Shown one piece after another: positions 42,826 through 51,478 of a DNA stretch of 64,000 nt; position 1 is the stretch's first letter; the number at the start of each line of letters is the position of its first letter. A model generated the notes under the pieces. It saw only the letters and a list, made by a program, of their open reading frames with translations. It was not told the DNA's origin and did no database searches. The position numbers and the translations under genes are program-made. This stretch comes from Thermoleophilia bacterium (GTDB taxonomy: Bacteria; Actinomycetota; Thermoleophilia; UBA2241): NCBI GenBank assembly GCA_041393415.1, contig JAWKKE010000004.1, forward strand, positions 1 to 64,000, given 5' to 3'.

Positions 42826-43596
42826 CTACGCGTACGCAATCACGAACGTGCGTCGAAACGGAAACAGCACGCGGCCGTCGGCACGGAACTCGTAAGCCTC
42901 GGCCACACGGCCGCGGAGCCGCATCAAGAATTCCTCGGACTCCGCACCAGGCTCGAGAGCGTCCAAGAACGGCCGCAGACCGGTCGCCGACATCCAGTCC
43001 ACGATCGCCGACGGCGAGGCGAGCACGTGCATGTACTCCGTCTCCCAGACGTCGACCATGCCGGCGGAGGGGGCCAGGCAATCGTAATAGAAATCCGGCG
43101 ACTCGAGGGTGAGCGCACTAAGCGCGCCCGACATGCGCGTCGCCCACGGGCCCCCTTGCGCGATCTCGTGGATCAGCGTGCGCACCCGCGCGTAGGTGGC
43201 GCTGGGCACCTGAAAGGCAAGGGCGCCACCCGCCGCCACATAGCCGAAGAGGCGCTTCACCAACCGATCGTGGTCTGGGACCCACTGCAGCGCCGCGTTC
43301 GAGAAGACGACGTCGTATGGCTCTGCCGGTGCCCACGTCTCGATGCTGCCGAGTTGCCATTCCCGCTCCGCGTACTGCGCCCGCGCGCTGGCGATCATCG
43401 CCGGAGAGCTGTCGAGACCTACCACGTGTGCCTCCGGCCAGCGCCGGCACAAGACCTCGGTACTGTTGCCCGGACCGCAGCCGAGATCGATGATCCGTCG
43501 TGGCACGGCGACGGCGACTTGGGCGGCGAGATCCGTGGCCGGTCGCGTGCGTTCGTCGCCGTAGCGGAGGTAGCGGTCTGGTTCCCAGCGCGACAT
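42826..43596 (-). CDS. SAM-dependent methyltransferase (trans-aconitate methyltransferase-like)
   Basis: 256 residues from ATG 43596; the frame is open further upstream without homology. The sequence opens MSRWEPDRYLRYGDERTRPA, typical of Tam-like enzymes, then SAM motif IIDLGCGPGNSTEVL near residue 35, VVGLDSSPAMI, and FSNAALQWVPDHDRLV. Trans-aconitate 2-methyltransferase relieves aconitase inhibition; closely related proteins have other substrates. Monocistronic, divergent from the response regulator gene 73 bases away. Confidence 0.9.
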   Translation of the reverse strand: MSRWEPDRYLRYGDERTRPATDLAAQVAVAVPRRIIDLGCGPGNSTEVLCRRWPEAHVVGLDSSPAMIASARAQYAEREWQLGSIETWAPAEPYDVVFSNAALQWVPDHDRLVKRLFGYVAAGGALAFQVPSATYARVRTLIHEIAQGGPWATRMSGALSALTLESPDFYYDCLAPSAGMVDVWETEYMHVLASPSAIVDWMSATGLRPFLDALEPGAESEEFLMRLRGRVAEAYEFRADGRVLFPFRRTFVIAYA

Positions 43597-43669
43597 GGCA
43601 TCATTGTAGAACTTGCGTTGCCAACCGCGGCGTCGTGCAATAGAAGCATCACATACTGGAGGAGCGATC

Positions 43670-44359
43670 GTGCGTCTCTTGGTGGTCGAGGACGTCGTCA
43701 AGCTTGCGGATGCGCTCAAGCGCGGACTTAGCGCCGAGGGCTACGCCGTCGACGTACTCCACGACGGAGCCGCCGCGCACCGCCGCTTCGCGGCCCATCG
43801 CGGCGCTGCGGCCGGCGCACCCTACGATCTACTCATTCTGGACGTCATGCTCCCCGGTGTGGACGGCCTGCAGATCTGCCGCGATCTCCGCGCCTGGGGA
43901 TTCACGTTGCCGATCCTCATGCTCACTGCTCGCGACGCCGTAGACGATCGCGTCGCGGGACTCGACAGCGGGGCCGACGACTACCTCATCAAGCCTTTCG
44001 CCTTCGAGGAGTTGCTGGCCCGTATCCGCACCCTGCTGCGCCGGCCGCACCACGCAGACCCACCGCTTCTCGCTGCCGGCACGCTCGTCATGAATCCTGT
44101 CACGCGCGACGTCAAGCTAGAGGGCAAGCCGCTGACCCTGAGTCCCAAGGAGTATGGGCTGCTCCACATCTTCCTCCGTCATCAAGGCGAAGTCCTCAGC
44201 CGCGATTGGATTCTCGAGCACCTCTGGGACGAGGAGTACAGCTCCGTCTCCAATACCGTCGATGTCTACGTCGCTCGTCTGCGCCGAAAGGTCGACCTCC
44301 CGGGTGAGCCGAGCCGTTTCGAGACGGTGCGCGGTGCGGGGTACAGGATGCGGGCATGA
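43670..44359 (+). CDS. OmpR-family response regulator
   Basis: 229 residues from GTG 43670 (GGAGGAG upstream). Receiver: phospho-Asp in LLILDVMLPGVDG near residue 57, Lys in DDYLIKPFAFEEL near residue 108. The winged-helix DNA-binding domain has LSPKEYGLLHIFLRHQGEVL and VYVARLRRKVD. It overlaps the kinase gene by four bases (ATGA). OmpR proteins bind direct repeats; the redox operon 46050-47921 has such a repeat upstream and lies nearby, so it is a candidate target. Confidence 0.95.
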   Translation: MRLLVVEDVVKLADALKRGLSAEGYAVDVLHDGAAAHRRFAAHRGAAAGAPYDLLILDVMLPGVDGLQICRDLRAWGFTLPILMLTARDAVDDRVAGLDSGADDYLIKPFAFEELLARIRTLLRRPHHADPPLLAAGTLVMNPVTRDVKLEGKPLTLSPKEYGLLHIFLRHQGEVLSRDWILEHLWDEEYSSVSNTVDVYVARLRRKVDLPGEPSRFETVRGAGYRMRA

Positions 44360-45387
44360 CTGAACGGCGCGGAGACGCAGACGTCGTCGCACGAGCCTAT
44401 CTGCGACTGACGCTTGTCTTCGTCGGCATGATCATCGCGATCGTCGCCGTCTCGTCGACGTTCCTCTTCGCCAGCGTGCAGAGCCAACTGCGCGAGGCGA
44501 CGGAGCACGCCTACGAGTCGGAGAACGACGCGAACGAGTATCTGGCCGGCGCTCTCTCGGACTTCGGCCTCCGACTCGTGCTCATGGATGCGATCGTCAT
44601 CGCGGCAGTAGGAATCGGCGGCCTGGTGTACGCGCGCCGCGCACTGCGACCGATCCGCGAGAACATCGCTGCTCAGCGCCGCTTCATCGCCGACGCCTCA
44701 CACGACTTACGTACGCCGCTGGCGGTGCTGCGCACGGACTTCGAAGTGGCGCTGCGCGACCCGCGTCTGGCCGGCGACGTGCGCCCGCTCATCGAGAGCG
44801 GCCTGGAGGAGGTCGAGAATATGACGGTCATGGTGGACGACCTCCTGACGCTCTCGCGCATCGACGCTCGCCAGGAGCGCCTCACCCTCGAGAGCGTCGA
44901 CGTAGCCGCACTGGCGCGCCAGTCGGTGGAGAAACTGCAGGGACTCGCGGCGGCGACCGGAGTCTTGCTCCCCACGCCGGCCGCCACCACGCCGGTTCGG
45001 GCCACAGCCGACGTAGCTCACCTGCGGCGAGCGTTCACCAACGTCGTACGCAATGCGTTGCAGCACTCCCCCGCCGGCGCGACCGTTGAGGTGAGCGTGC
45101 AGCGTTCCGGTGAAGGCGTAGAGATCGTGGTCGTCGACCACGGCGCCGGGATGCCGCCGGACGTGCTCGCGCACGCCTTCGACCGCTTCTATCGCGCCGA
45201 CGCGTCGCGCGCGAGTTCCGGCGAGAGCTTCGGGCTAGGACTCGCAATCGCTTACTGGGCGCTGACCGAGATGGGGGGCGCCATCACGCTGGAGAGTCGC
45301 GTCGGCGTCGGCACGACCGCTACGCTGAGGCTGCCATCGGCTCTGCCGGGGCCGGCAGCGTCAGAGGAAACCCGGCCGACGCTCTGA
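44356..45387 (+). CDS. Membrane sensor histidine kinase
   Basis: 343 residues. Two membrane helices (about 17-37 and 70-92) flank a short external loop of about 30 residues, so sensing may be within the membrane. HisKA with ASHDLRTPLAVLRTDFEVAL near residue 115; HATPase with NVVRNALQHSPAG, DHGAGMPPDV and FGLGLAIAYW. It partners the response regulator in the preceding gene. Its last 68 bases overlap the end of apbE on the opposite strand. Confidence 0.93.
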   Translation: MTERRGDADVVARAYLRLTLVFVGMIIAIVAVSSTFLFASVQSQLREATEHAYESENDANEYLAGALSDFGLRLVLMDAIVIAAVGIGGLVYARRALRPIRENIAAQRRFIADASHDLRTPLAVLRTDFEVALRDPRLAGDVRPLIESGLEEVENMTVMVDDLLTLSRIDARQERLTLESVDVAALARQSVEKLQGLAAATGVLLPTPAATTPVRATADVAHLRRAFTNVVRNALQHSPAGATVEVSVQRSGEGVEIVVVDHGAGMPPDVLAHAFDRFYRADASRASSGESFGLGLAIAYWALTEMGGAITLESRVGVGTTATLRLPSALPGPAASEETRPTL

Positions 45388-46135
45388 CCACGCCCTCCAC
45401 GTCGACGACGAGGGCGTGGTAGCCGCGCAGCGTCCCGATGCGATCGAGCAACCGGCCGTCCGAGACGAAGACCGCCGTCGCCAGCGCATCGCTGAAGGCA
45501 AGATCGCGGCCGATGACCGTGGCCGACGCGAGGCGTGTCGCCGGTCGGCCACGCTTCGGATCGAGGAGATGCGCGCCGCGCTCGTAGTTGCCCGAAGTCG
45601 CCACGGCGCCGTCACCGTCGATCTCAACCGTGATCAACGAACGCTCGGCCGAGACGTGATCGCGGACGGCGATGCGCCACGCCTGGCCGTCCTCCGGATG
45701 GCCGTACACACCTATGTCCCCGCCGGCGTTGATGAGCGCCCCCGGCACACCGCTCGTCTTCAACACGGCGAGCGCCCTCTGTGCCGCCCAGCCCTTGACG
45801 ATGCCCGTAGGATCGACGCCGCCGGGCATGCTCCACGGGTCGAACCAACCGTCCGTCACCTCGCGAACGAGGCGACTCAGCTCAAGTACCTCCGCTACCT
45901 CGGGTGGCGCCTCCTCAAGCTCGATCTCGCCGCGCCGCAGGCGGCTCATCGGGCTCTGCGGCTTGAAGGTGCTGAACACCTCGTCGGCCCAAGTCATCTC
46001 GGCTTGGGCGCGCGCCAACGCCGTCCGCGCGCGCCGCTCCGCATCTGTATCAGTCGTCTCCGGACTCGTGCTCTCGGTCGGGACCCGAAGGAGATATGAC
46101 ACCACTGTTCCCATTACCTGTTGCGAGGCTCGCAT
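45320..46135 (-). CDS. apbE: FAD:protein FMN transferase
   Basis: 271 residues from ATG 46135 (GGGAGGA upstream). ApbE motifs: MGTVVSYLLRV at the start, FSTFKPQSPMSRLRRGE, DPTGIVKGWAAQRAL, LINAGGDIGVYG, and ATSGNYERGAHLLDPKRGRP; conserved Asp near SDALATAVFV binds Mg2+. The enzyme attaches FMN to Thr/Ser of partner proteins outside the cytoplasm. No clear signal peptide is visible. The partner gene directly precedes it and overlaps it by 86 bases. Confidence 0.93.
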   Translation of the reverse strand: MRASQQVMGTVVSYLLRVPTESTSPETTDTDAERRARTALARAQAEMTWADEVFSTFKPQSPMSRLRRGEIELEEAPPEVAEVLELSRLVREVTDGWFDPWSMPGGVDPTGIVKGWAAQRALAVLKTSGVPGALINAGGDIGVYGHPEDGQAWRIAVRDHVSAERSLITVEIDGDGAVATSGNYERGAHLLDPKRGRPATRLASATVIGRDLAFSDALATAVFVSDGRLLDRIGTLRGYHALVVDVEGVVRASAGFPLTLPAPAEPMAASA

Positions 46136-46547
46136 TGGGTCCTCCCTTGAACTGATCGAGAGCGGCCTGAAGAGACCGCGCATACGACTGCACGGTGTAC
46201 GTTGCCCCCGAGATCGCATGTAGCGGACCGCCGTTGGTGGCCACGGTGTCCGAGAGCAACTGCGGGATCACGTTGTTGGCGATCTGCTGCGACTGAGGGC
46301 CGTGCAGATTCATCTGTGCCATGCTGACGCCGACGATCTTGCCGTTCGCGGCGGTCACCTGCACCTGGATGTCGCCCAGCCCTCCGGACAGCGTCTCGTC
46401 GCTGCCCACCACGGTCTGGGCGCCGGCAACGTTCGTATCGCCGGCGGAGAGAGCAGCATTTTGCGCCTCGATCGGCTTCGGCTTGTAGCTCACGACCAGG
46501 ACCAAGCCGACGACTGTAGCGACGATGACGACGATTGCACGTTTCAT
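46050..46547 (-). CDS. FMN-binding domain protein, probable ApbE target
   Basis: 165 residues. An N-terminal membrane anchor (residues 4-20) is followed by an extracytoplasmic FMN-binding domain of the NqrC/RnfG/PceC type. The flavinylation site is SGATYT at residues 113-118, with Thr116 as likely FMN acceptor; the usual Asp three residues before the Ser is His110. A short disordered tail ends the protein. It lies between the reductase gene and apbE, so it probably carries electrons across or outside the membrane. Confidence 0.88.
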   Translation of the reverse strand: MKRAIVVIVATVVGLVLVVSYKPKPIEAQNAALSAGDTNVAGAQTVVGSDETLSGGLGDIQVQVTAANGKIVGVSMAQMNLHGPQSQQIANNVIPQLLSDTVATNGGPLHAISGATYTVQSYARSLQAALDQFKGGPNASLATGNGNSGVISPSGPDREHESGDD

Positions 46548-46565
46548 GGTGCTGGCCTCCCGGCG

Positions 46566-47921
46566 TCAGAACGCGAACTTCTCATAGTGGATGCGCGAAC
46601 CTGGGACTCCCAGAGAACGGGCGGCCGCACGCAGACTCCGCATGAATCCGGGCGGCCCGCACATGTAGAGGTCGCGCTGCGCGATGTCGGGGACGAGCTC
46701 GCGCAGCCGCCTCCCGTCAAGAGCAACGTGCGGATGCGCCCCGATCACCTCGTGCAGACTCCCGCCGCGATCGCTCACCAGCGCCTCGACCTCATCGCGT
46801 AGCGCGAGATCCGAGCCCTGGACGGAACGCAGAATCGCGACCACATCGACATGCGCGGGCAGATCCTCGAGGAGGGTACGCACCGGCGTCACGCCCACGC
46901 CGGCGGCGACGAGCAGTACGCGATCGGTCTTGCGCGCGTTGCCGGTGAACGCTCCGTACGGACCTTCGATCGCAACTCGCGTGCCGACCTCGAGACTCGC
47001 CAGAGAGCCGCTGTGATCACCGAGTTGCTTCACCGTGATGCGAACAGTGTCGTCGCTCGGCAACGCCGACAGCGAGTACGGATGCGCCTGCCACCACAGA
47101 CCGGGACTCAAGAACCGCCACAACATGAACTGACCGCCGCGCGCCGAGAGCCGCTTGAGATGGCGCCCGTGCATGACCACCGAGACAACCCCGGGCGCCT
47201 CTTCGACCACCGCCGCGACGCGCAGATCGTGGTACGCGCTACGAACCAGCGGCACCACCCAGCGATTGACGATGACGAGCCCGGCCGTCGCCGCCCAGAG
47301 CGCGATCCAGAACCAGCGCGCAACAGGGTGGTCGATGAACGGCGCGCCGTTGCTGAGCTGGTGTGTGAACGCAAGGGCGGCGCCGATGTACATGTAGAGG
47401 TGGATTGCCCACCACGTCTCGTACTTGAGGCGACGCCGCACGGCGCGGTACGACACAACCGCAGCGGCAACGAGCAACGCGAATCCAGTCGCCGCCATGA
47501 GCATGCCCGGGTACGAGACGATCAGCACCCAGAGTTGATGCGGTAGACCGTTGCCCGTCTGCTGCGCGTAGCCGACGACGAGCGCCAGCACATGTGTGCC
47601 AAGCAGGATGAGCACCGCCGGTCCGAGCCAGCGGTGTGCCTTGAGAAGCCTGTCCTGACCAAACACCCGCTCCACGAACGGCACCCGCCCGATCAGAACC
47701 AGGGTGATCATCATGAGATACGTGCCGGCCAGGCCCGCGACACGTCCCAACAGCACTGCCGTCCCACCGGCCGCATGAAGCATCCCTTGGTCGGTGACGG
47801 GAGCCACAAGTCCGACGCTGGCCACCAGGCCGGCAGCGGCAAGAACAGCGAGCAGGATCTGCCGCACACGGGCACTACGCCCTGCGTCCAAGAGAGTGGA
47901 GCTGCGGGCTGCATTCTTCAT
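46566..47921 (-). CDS. Ferric-reductase-like transmembrane protein with FNR-type flavin domain
   Basis: 451 residues from ATG 47921. Residues about 20-220 have six membrane helices with the His residues expected to bind two haems (KAHRWLGPAVLILLGTHVLA and WWAIHLYMYIGAALAFTHQL). The C-terminal FAD/NAD(P) domain carries HPYSLSALPSDDTVRI, VAIEGPYGAFTG, AAGVGVTPVRTLLEDL and MCGPPGFMRSL. It would pass electrons from NAD(P)H through FAD and haem to the outside, to the FMN-binding protein encoded next. Confidence 0.92.
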   Translation of the reverse strand: MKNAARSSTLLDAGRSARVRQILLAVLAAAGLVASVGLVAPVTDQGMLHAAGGTAVLLGRVAGLAGTYLMMITLVLIGRVPFVERVFGQDRLLKAHRWLGPAVLILLGTHVLALVVGYAQQTGNGLPHQLWVLIVSYPGMLMAATGFALLVAAAVVSYRAVRRRLKYETWWAIHLYMYIGAALAFTHQLSNGAPFIDHPVARWFWIALWAATAGLVIVNRWVVPLVRSAYHDLRVAAVVEEAPGVVSVVMHGRHLKRLSARGGQFMLWRFLSPGLWWQAHPYSLSALPSDDTVRITVKQLGDHSGSLASLEVGTRVAIEGPYGAFTGNARKTDRVLLVAAGVGVTPVRTLLEDLPAHVDVVAILRSVQGSDLALRDEVEALVSDRGGSLHEVIGAHPHVALDGRRLRELVPDIAQRDLYMCGPPGFMRSLRAAARSLGVPGSRIHYEKFAF

Positions 47922-47980
47922 CGACCATCCGCCTCTCGTCATGGGTGTTCGTACAACTGCAGCACACATATCCCCAGTAG

Positions 47981-47999
47981 ACATGAACAGAACATGAAC
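47981..47999. promoter_or_regulatory. OmpR-type direct repeat upstream of the redox operon
   Basis: ACATGAAC occurs twice with a three-base gap (47981-47988 and 47992-47999), an 11-base period typical of tandem OmpR-family binding. It lies 40-80 bases upstream of the reductase start, where an activator would sit. The 266-base gap 47922-48187 otherwise shows no RNA gene. Confidence 0.5.
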
Positions 48000-48187
48000 G
48001 CCCAGCATTCTCGTTCTCTCTCGCCCAGGATCCCCTGGCCGATCCGCATCGGGTGATGTGTTCAATCCCGGATACACCAAGACCGGAGACATGGGCGTTT
48101 GTTCTATCTCTGACCCTGGCGCGCATGCAGATACTCCGAGTGTGAATGGAGGGTCCGACCCGAGGGTCGGAGAGTTCGGGAGGATTC

Positions 48188-48808
48188 ATGCAACTGCTCA
48201 TCGCACACGCCGATGCCTCGGCGCGAGAGGCGCTCAAGAGAGTGGTAGCCGATCTGCCCGGTGGCGATCTTGAGATCATCGAATCTGGTGACGGCCTCGA
48301 GACCATGGAGTATCTGCTGGCGGCCGAATCGCCACGCATTGCACTTGTCGATTGGGACCTGCCGGGTTGTGACGGGCTCGAGATCTGTCGCTTGGTGCGC
48401 GCCTACTACGAGGCCGGCCGACCATACGTCATCCTCCTCGGCCGGGCCGACCATCGCATCGCCGACGGCCTCGAAGGCGGTGCCGACGACTGCGTCCACA
48501 CGCCCGTCCCGGCCGACGAGCTCAGAGCTCGCGTCGGCGTGGGTCGCCGCTTCGCCGATAGGCCACGCGAACGCGTTCTCCCCGGCGAAACACAGTCCGC
48601 GCCGGCCGCCGTCCGAGAGTCGGCGGCCATGCTGAGCGCCCAAGCGACGCTCGCCGATATCGACTACGACTGCGATTCGCCCGCGGCAGAGCGACGGAGT
48701 CAGATTCGTCTCGTCGCGCATCAAGCCGACTTCGACAACGAAACGCCATCCTGCGACACACCAAGTGTCGCTCGCTTCGAGCTCGAGTCGATGCTGTTCG
48801 CGCGCTAG
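48188..48808 (+). CDS. Receiver-domain protein with degenerate active site
   Basis: 206 residues from ATG 48188 (GGGAGGA upstream). The receiver domain spans residues 1-120, with phospho-Asp D55 in LVDWDLPGCDG. The conserved Ser/Thr is Gly85 (LLGRAD), and the conserved Lys is replaced by Thr105 (HTPVPADEL). The C-terminal 85 residues have no DNA-binding motif and look disordered. It is probably a phosphorylation-independent or weakly phosphorylated adaptor. Confidence 0.82.
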   Translation: MQLLIAHADASAREALKRVVADLPGGDLEIIESGDGLETMEYLLAAESPRIALVDWDLPGCDGLEICRLVRAYYEAGRPYVILLGRADHRIADGLEGGADDCVHTPVPADELRARVGVGRRFADRPRERVLPGETQSAPAAVRESAAMLSAQATLADIDYDCDSPAAERRSQIRLVAHQADFDNETPSCDTPSVARFELESMLFAR

Positions 48809-48873
48809 TCCCTCCCCACAACGGGGCCGCGCCGGCTGCTCGCTACCGACCTCGTTGCCGCTTGACCACGACG

Positions 48874-48901
48874 GCGGCCCCCGCGATTCCGCGGGGGCCG
48901 C
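48874..48901 (+). terminator. Terminator after the degenerate receiver gene
   Basis: A perfect 12-bp GC stem (48874-48885 and 48890-48901) with a four-base loop is followed by TTCCTTCT. It lies 65 bases past the stop. Confidence 0.75.
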
Positions 48902-48959
48902 TTCCTTCTGTGCGCCGACTCCCGCGCTGACTAGTCTTTCGACTTAGACCGGGCTGGGT

Positions 48960-49735
48960 CTACTCCGCCGAGAGTTGCTGCCGGGAACCCGGCACGACTT
49001 GCGTAACCGTGGTCGTCGTCAGCAGCGACGACAACGCAACGGCATCAATGATCTCCTGGTCGTAAGCGACGCTCGGACCGTTCTCGAGCGTGACATCCTC
49101 TTCGAGGGCGTACGGCCAGCAGCGTCGTACGGGCAGCCGGCAAAGATCGCGCCCTGCACTGAGGGCATCACCCCATCGCCGCCGGTGATCTTGATGATCG
49201 ACTCCATGATCACCATGAGTCCGTAGAACCGCCCGGTGCTTCCCCACTCGCACGTCTGTGGGTAGATGCCGTTGTTGTCGCACATGAAGTAGTAGACCGT
49301 CGGCTGTGATCGAGAGATCCGATCCGGCCGTGGGCGTGGACCGGGTGATCGAGGTAGCTGTAGCCGCGGAGGGTTGTCGATGATCGTGTCGGCGCTAGTC
49401 ACAAAGTCGCTGCCTGCGCGACGAACGCTGACCGAGATCGACTTCTGGAGCGCTTCGGGCTCATCCGCCGGCTCGACGACATACTCAATGTGATACGGCC
49501 GCGTCTCGCCGGCGACGGCGTACTCGGTGCCAAAACGACCGTCGCCGAAGGCGTCCGCCGGGCTCGACGGCGTGTTGAGATCCTCGGAGGTGCGCAGCAA
49601 GGCGCTAACGATGAACGGGAAGACGGCGGCAAGCGCCACCGCCACGAGGACGATAGTGACCAGCAACTCCACCATGGCGAACGCAGAGTTCGGTGTTCGG
49701 TGCAGCTCGGAAGCGTCGTAACGTCTATCGCTCAC
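48960..49735 (-). pseudogene. Type IV pilin / pseudopilin-like gene with frameshift
   Basis: The mature N-terminus FAMVELLVTIVLVAVALAAV has F1 and E5 of a prepilin, with Ala instead of Gly before the cut site. About 150 residues follow, including a Cys pair (FMCDNNGIYPQTCEWG). Near 49112-49125 the reading frame shifts by one base: the sequence FAGCPYDAAG continues sensibly only in another frame (YALEEDVTLENGPSVAYDQE to a TAG at 48960). Either a true pseudogene or an assembly error. The start is unclear; GTG 49735 is used as a limit. Confidence 0.65.
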
Positions 49736-50138
49736 CGTGCGCTTCGCAAGATCGCGTAGCGACCGAGTTCGACCCAGCTTCGTCGCCGGGGCGAACTCGG
49801 CAGCGCGGCGCCTGCCATTCCCATCGGCGTGGGTGCGGTGAGAATGATAGGTAGGTGCGATTCTCTGTGCCCTAGGACATACGTATATCTCTCTTACGAG
49901 CGTATGCCTCACTACATCTAGTCGTAATCATCAGCGTGAGATTACCCATAGTAATGGACGTACCCTACAGGTACGCTCTGTGCCTGGAGTCATGGTGGAT
50001 TCTCTGACCGCTCAAAGGCATAGATCGAGATGGCCAGAAGTGCCGTCAGCACCGTTGCTGACAGGGCGAGCAGAAAGACTACGCGGCGCTTACTCATGTC
50101 ATGACCTCATGTGTGCTCGTGTGGTTGGACGGGCGATG
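49736..50138. other. Gene-poor, AT-richer region
   Basis: About 400 bases with no supported coding frame. It is noticeably AT-richer than the rest (especially 49840-49960), holds TATA-like boxes on the minus strand suited to the pilin gene, and a small hairpin CGTACC/GGTACG (49959-49975). Confidence 0.45.
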
Positions 50139-50172
50139 TCACGTCTCGTCCCATGTTGGTCGTGACATCGCC
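50132..50172. repeat. 12-bp inverted repeat
   Basis: GGCGATGTCACG (50132-50143) and CGTGACATCGCC (50161-50172) are exact inverses around 17 bases. It lies at the 3' end of the decayed minus-strand frame; it could be a terminator, but no T-run follows. Confidence 0.55.
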
Positions 50173-50597
50173 TGAGTCGTGGATGTCGTGTGCGAATCGG
50201 GGTCCGCCGTGGATTCACGGGTGTGACGGTCGGCTTCGCCACTCAGGCCGCGCCACCCGAAGACTGCCGGGTCGGCGTCGCCGATTCCCGAGATGCCGTC
50301 GTGGTGCTCGATGCGATCGTGCGTCTCGTCTCTGAGAGTACCCCCAAACGGCGGGCCAGGCACATAGGCGGCGAGCTCGCTGCCAACTTCGGTGCCGGCG
50401 TCGGGCGCTTTGAGACCGATCGAGCGCACCAGCATGTTCGCCCGCCTCACGCTGTTGACGCCGACGAAGCCGTCGCTTGTCTGCACAATCGTGGCCGCGC
50501 TTTCTTGCCACCCTTCGCCGTTGCCGGGGCGACGGGAACAAGCAGCGCGGCGAGGAGAAGACAAAAACGTGAGTCGAAGGACCCTTCGGCGACGCAT
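50139..50597 (-). pseudogene. Possible decayed secreted-protein gene
   Basis: ATG 50597 has AAGG of the CCTT microsatellite seven bases upstream. Frame 1 begins MRRRRVLRL, then a signal-peptide-like core (CLLLAALLVPVAPATA, then KGGKKA) appears in the next frame after a T5 run. Further coding-like sequence (ATIVQTSDGFVGVNSVRRAN) returns to frame 1. Two indels, or sequencing errors at homopolymers, would explain this. No family recognised. Confidence 0.4.
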
Positions 50598-50604
50598 GAT
50601 GGCA

Positions 50605-50636
50605 CCTTCCTTCCTTCCTTCGCTCGCTCGCTCGCT
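50605..50636. repeat. Double tetranucleotide microsatellite (CCTT)4(CGCT)4
   Basis: Four exact CCTT units (50605-50620) are followed directly by four CGCT units (50621-50636). On the minus strand they read AAGG repeats immediately before the ATG at 50597 and could serve as ribosome-binding sequence. Confidence 0.9.
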
Positions 50637-50791
50637 AACGCGACGGTACCCGCTACATCTGGCGCACGACTTGCCCATTCCTTACGAATTGAGGAAAGTC
50701 TCGGTGCCCGTCACCAACGGGCTCACGGGCGCCCGAAGAGCGTGGTAGTGTGCGGTGATCGTAGGGCGGCGACTCCGAGAGGAGGTGCCGG

Positions 50792-51478
50792 GTGCCGCAA
50801 TCCATCCTCGTCGTCGAGGACGAGCCGAGCATCGCCGAGATTGTCGGCGTGTACCTCCGTCGAGCGGGCTACGACGTACGCATCGTCGGCGACGGACGCG
50901 CCGCCCTCACCGAGGTCGATCGCCGGCCGCCCGACCTCATCGTCCTCGACCTCATGCTGCCGGACGTCGACGGCCACGAGGTCACCCGTCGGATTCGCGC
51001 CGACAGCAACATACCGATCATCATGCTCACCGCGCGCAAGAGCGAAGTCGACCGCATCGCCGGTCTGGAGATGGGCGCCGACGACTACGTAACCAAGCCG
51101 TTCAGCGCCCAGGAACTCGTGAGCCGTGTGCGCGCCGTGCTGCGGCGCACGCACGCGGCGCCGCCCGCCGCCGAGGAGGCGCGGCTCACCTTCGGCGATC
51201 TCATCATCGACGCACTGGCGCGTACCGTCGAGGTGCGCGGCGAACCGCGCTCCCTGACCGCCAAGGAGTTTGATCTCCTCCTCACGCTGGCGCAGCGGCC
51301 GCGTGTCGTCTTCAACCGCGACATGCTGCTCGAGCGCGTCTGGGGTTCGGCCGACTACATCGACCCCAGCACCGTGACCGTCCATGTGCGGCGCGTTCGC
51401 GCGAAGATCGAAGATGACCCGTCGCGACCACGGCACATCCTGACGGTGTGGGGAGTCGGCTACCGGTTCGAACCGTGA
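50792..51478 (+). CDS. OmpR-family response regulator (second pair)
   Basis: 228 residues from GTG 50792 (GGAGGTG upstream). Receiver with DLIVLDLMLPDVDG near residue 54 and Lys in DDYVTKPFSAQEL near residue 106; winged helix with LTAKEFDLLLTLAQRPRVVF and VTVHVRRVRAKIEDD. It overlaps the kinase start by four bases (GTGA). The target is unknown; it follows a gene-poor stretch. Confidence 0.95.
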   Translation: MPQSILVVEDEPSIAEIVGVYLRRAGYDVRIVGDGRAALTEVDRRPPDLIVLDLMLPDVDGHEVTRRIRADSNIPIIMLTARKSEVDRIAGLEMGADDYVTKPFSAQELVSRVRAVLRRTHAAPPAAEEARLTFGDLIIDALARTVEVRGEPRSLTAKEFDLLLTLAQRPRVVFNRDMLLERVWGSADYIDPSTVTVHVRRVRAKIEDDPSRPRHILTVWGVGYRFEP

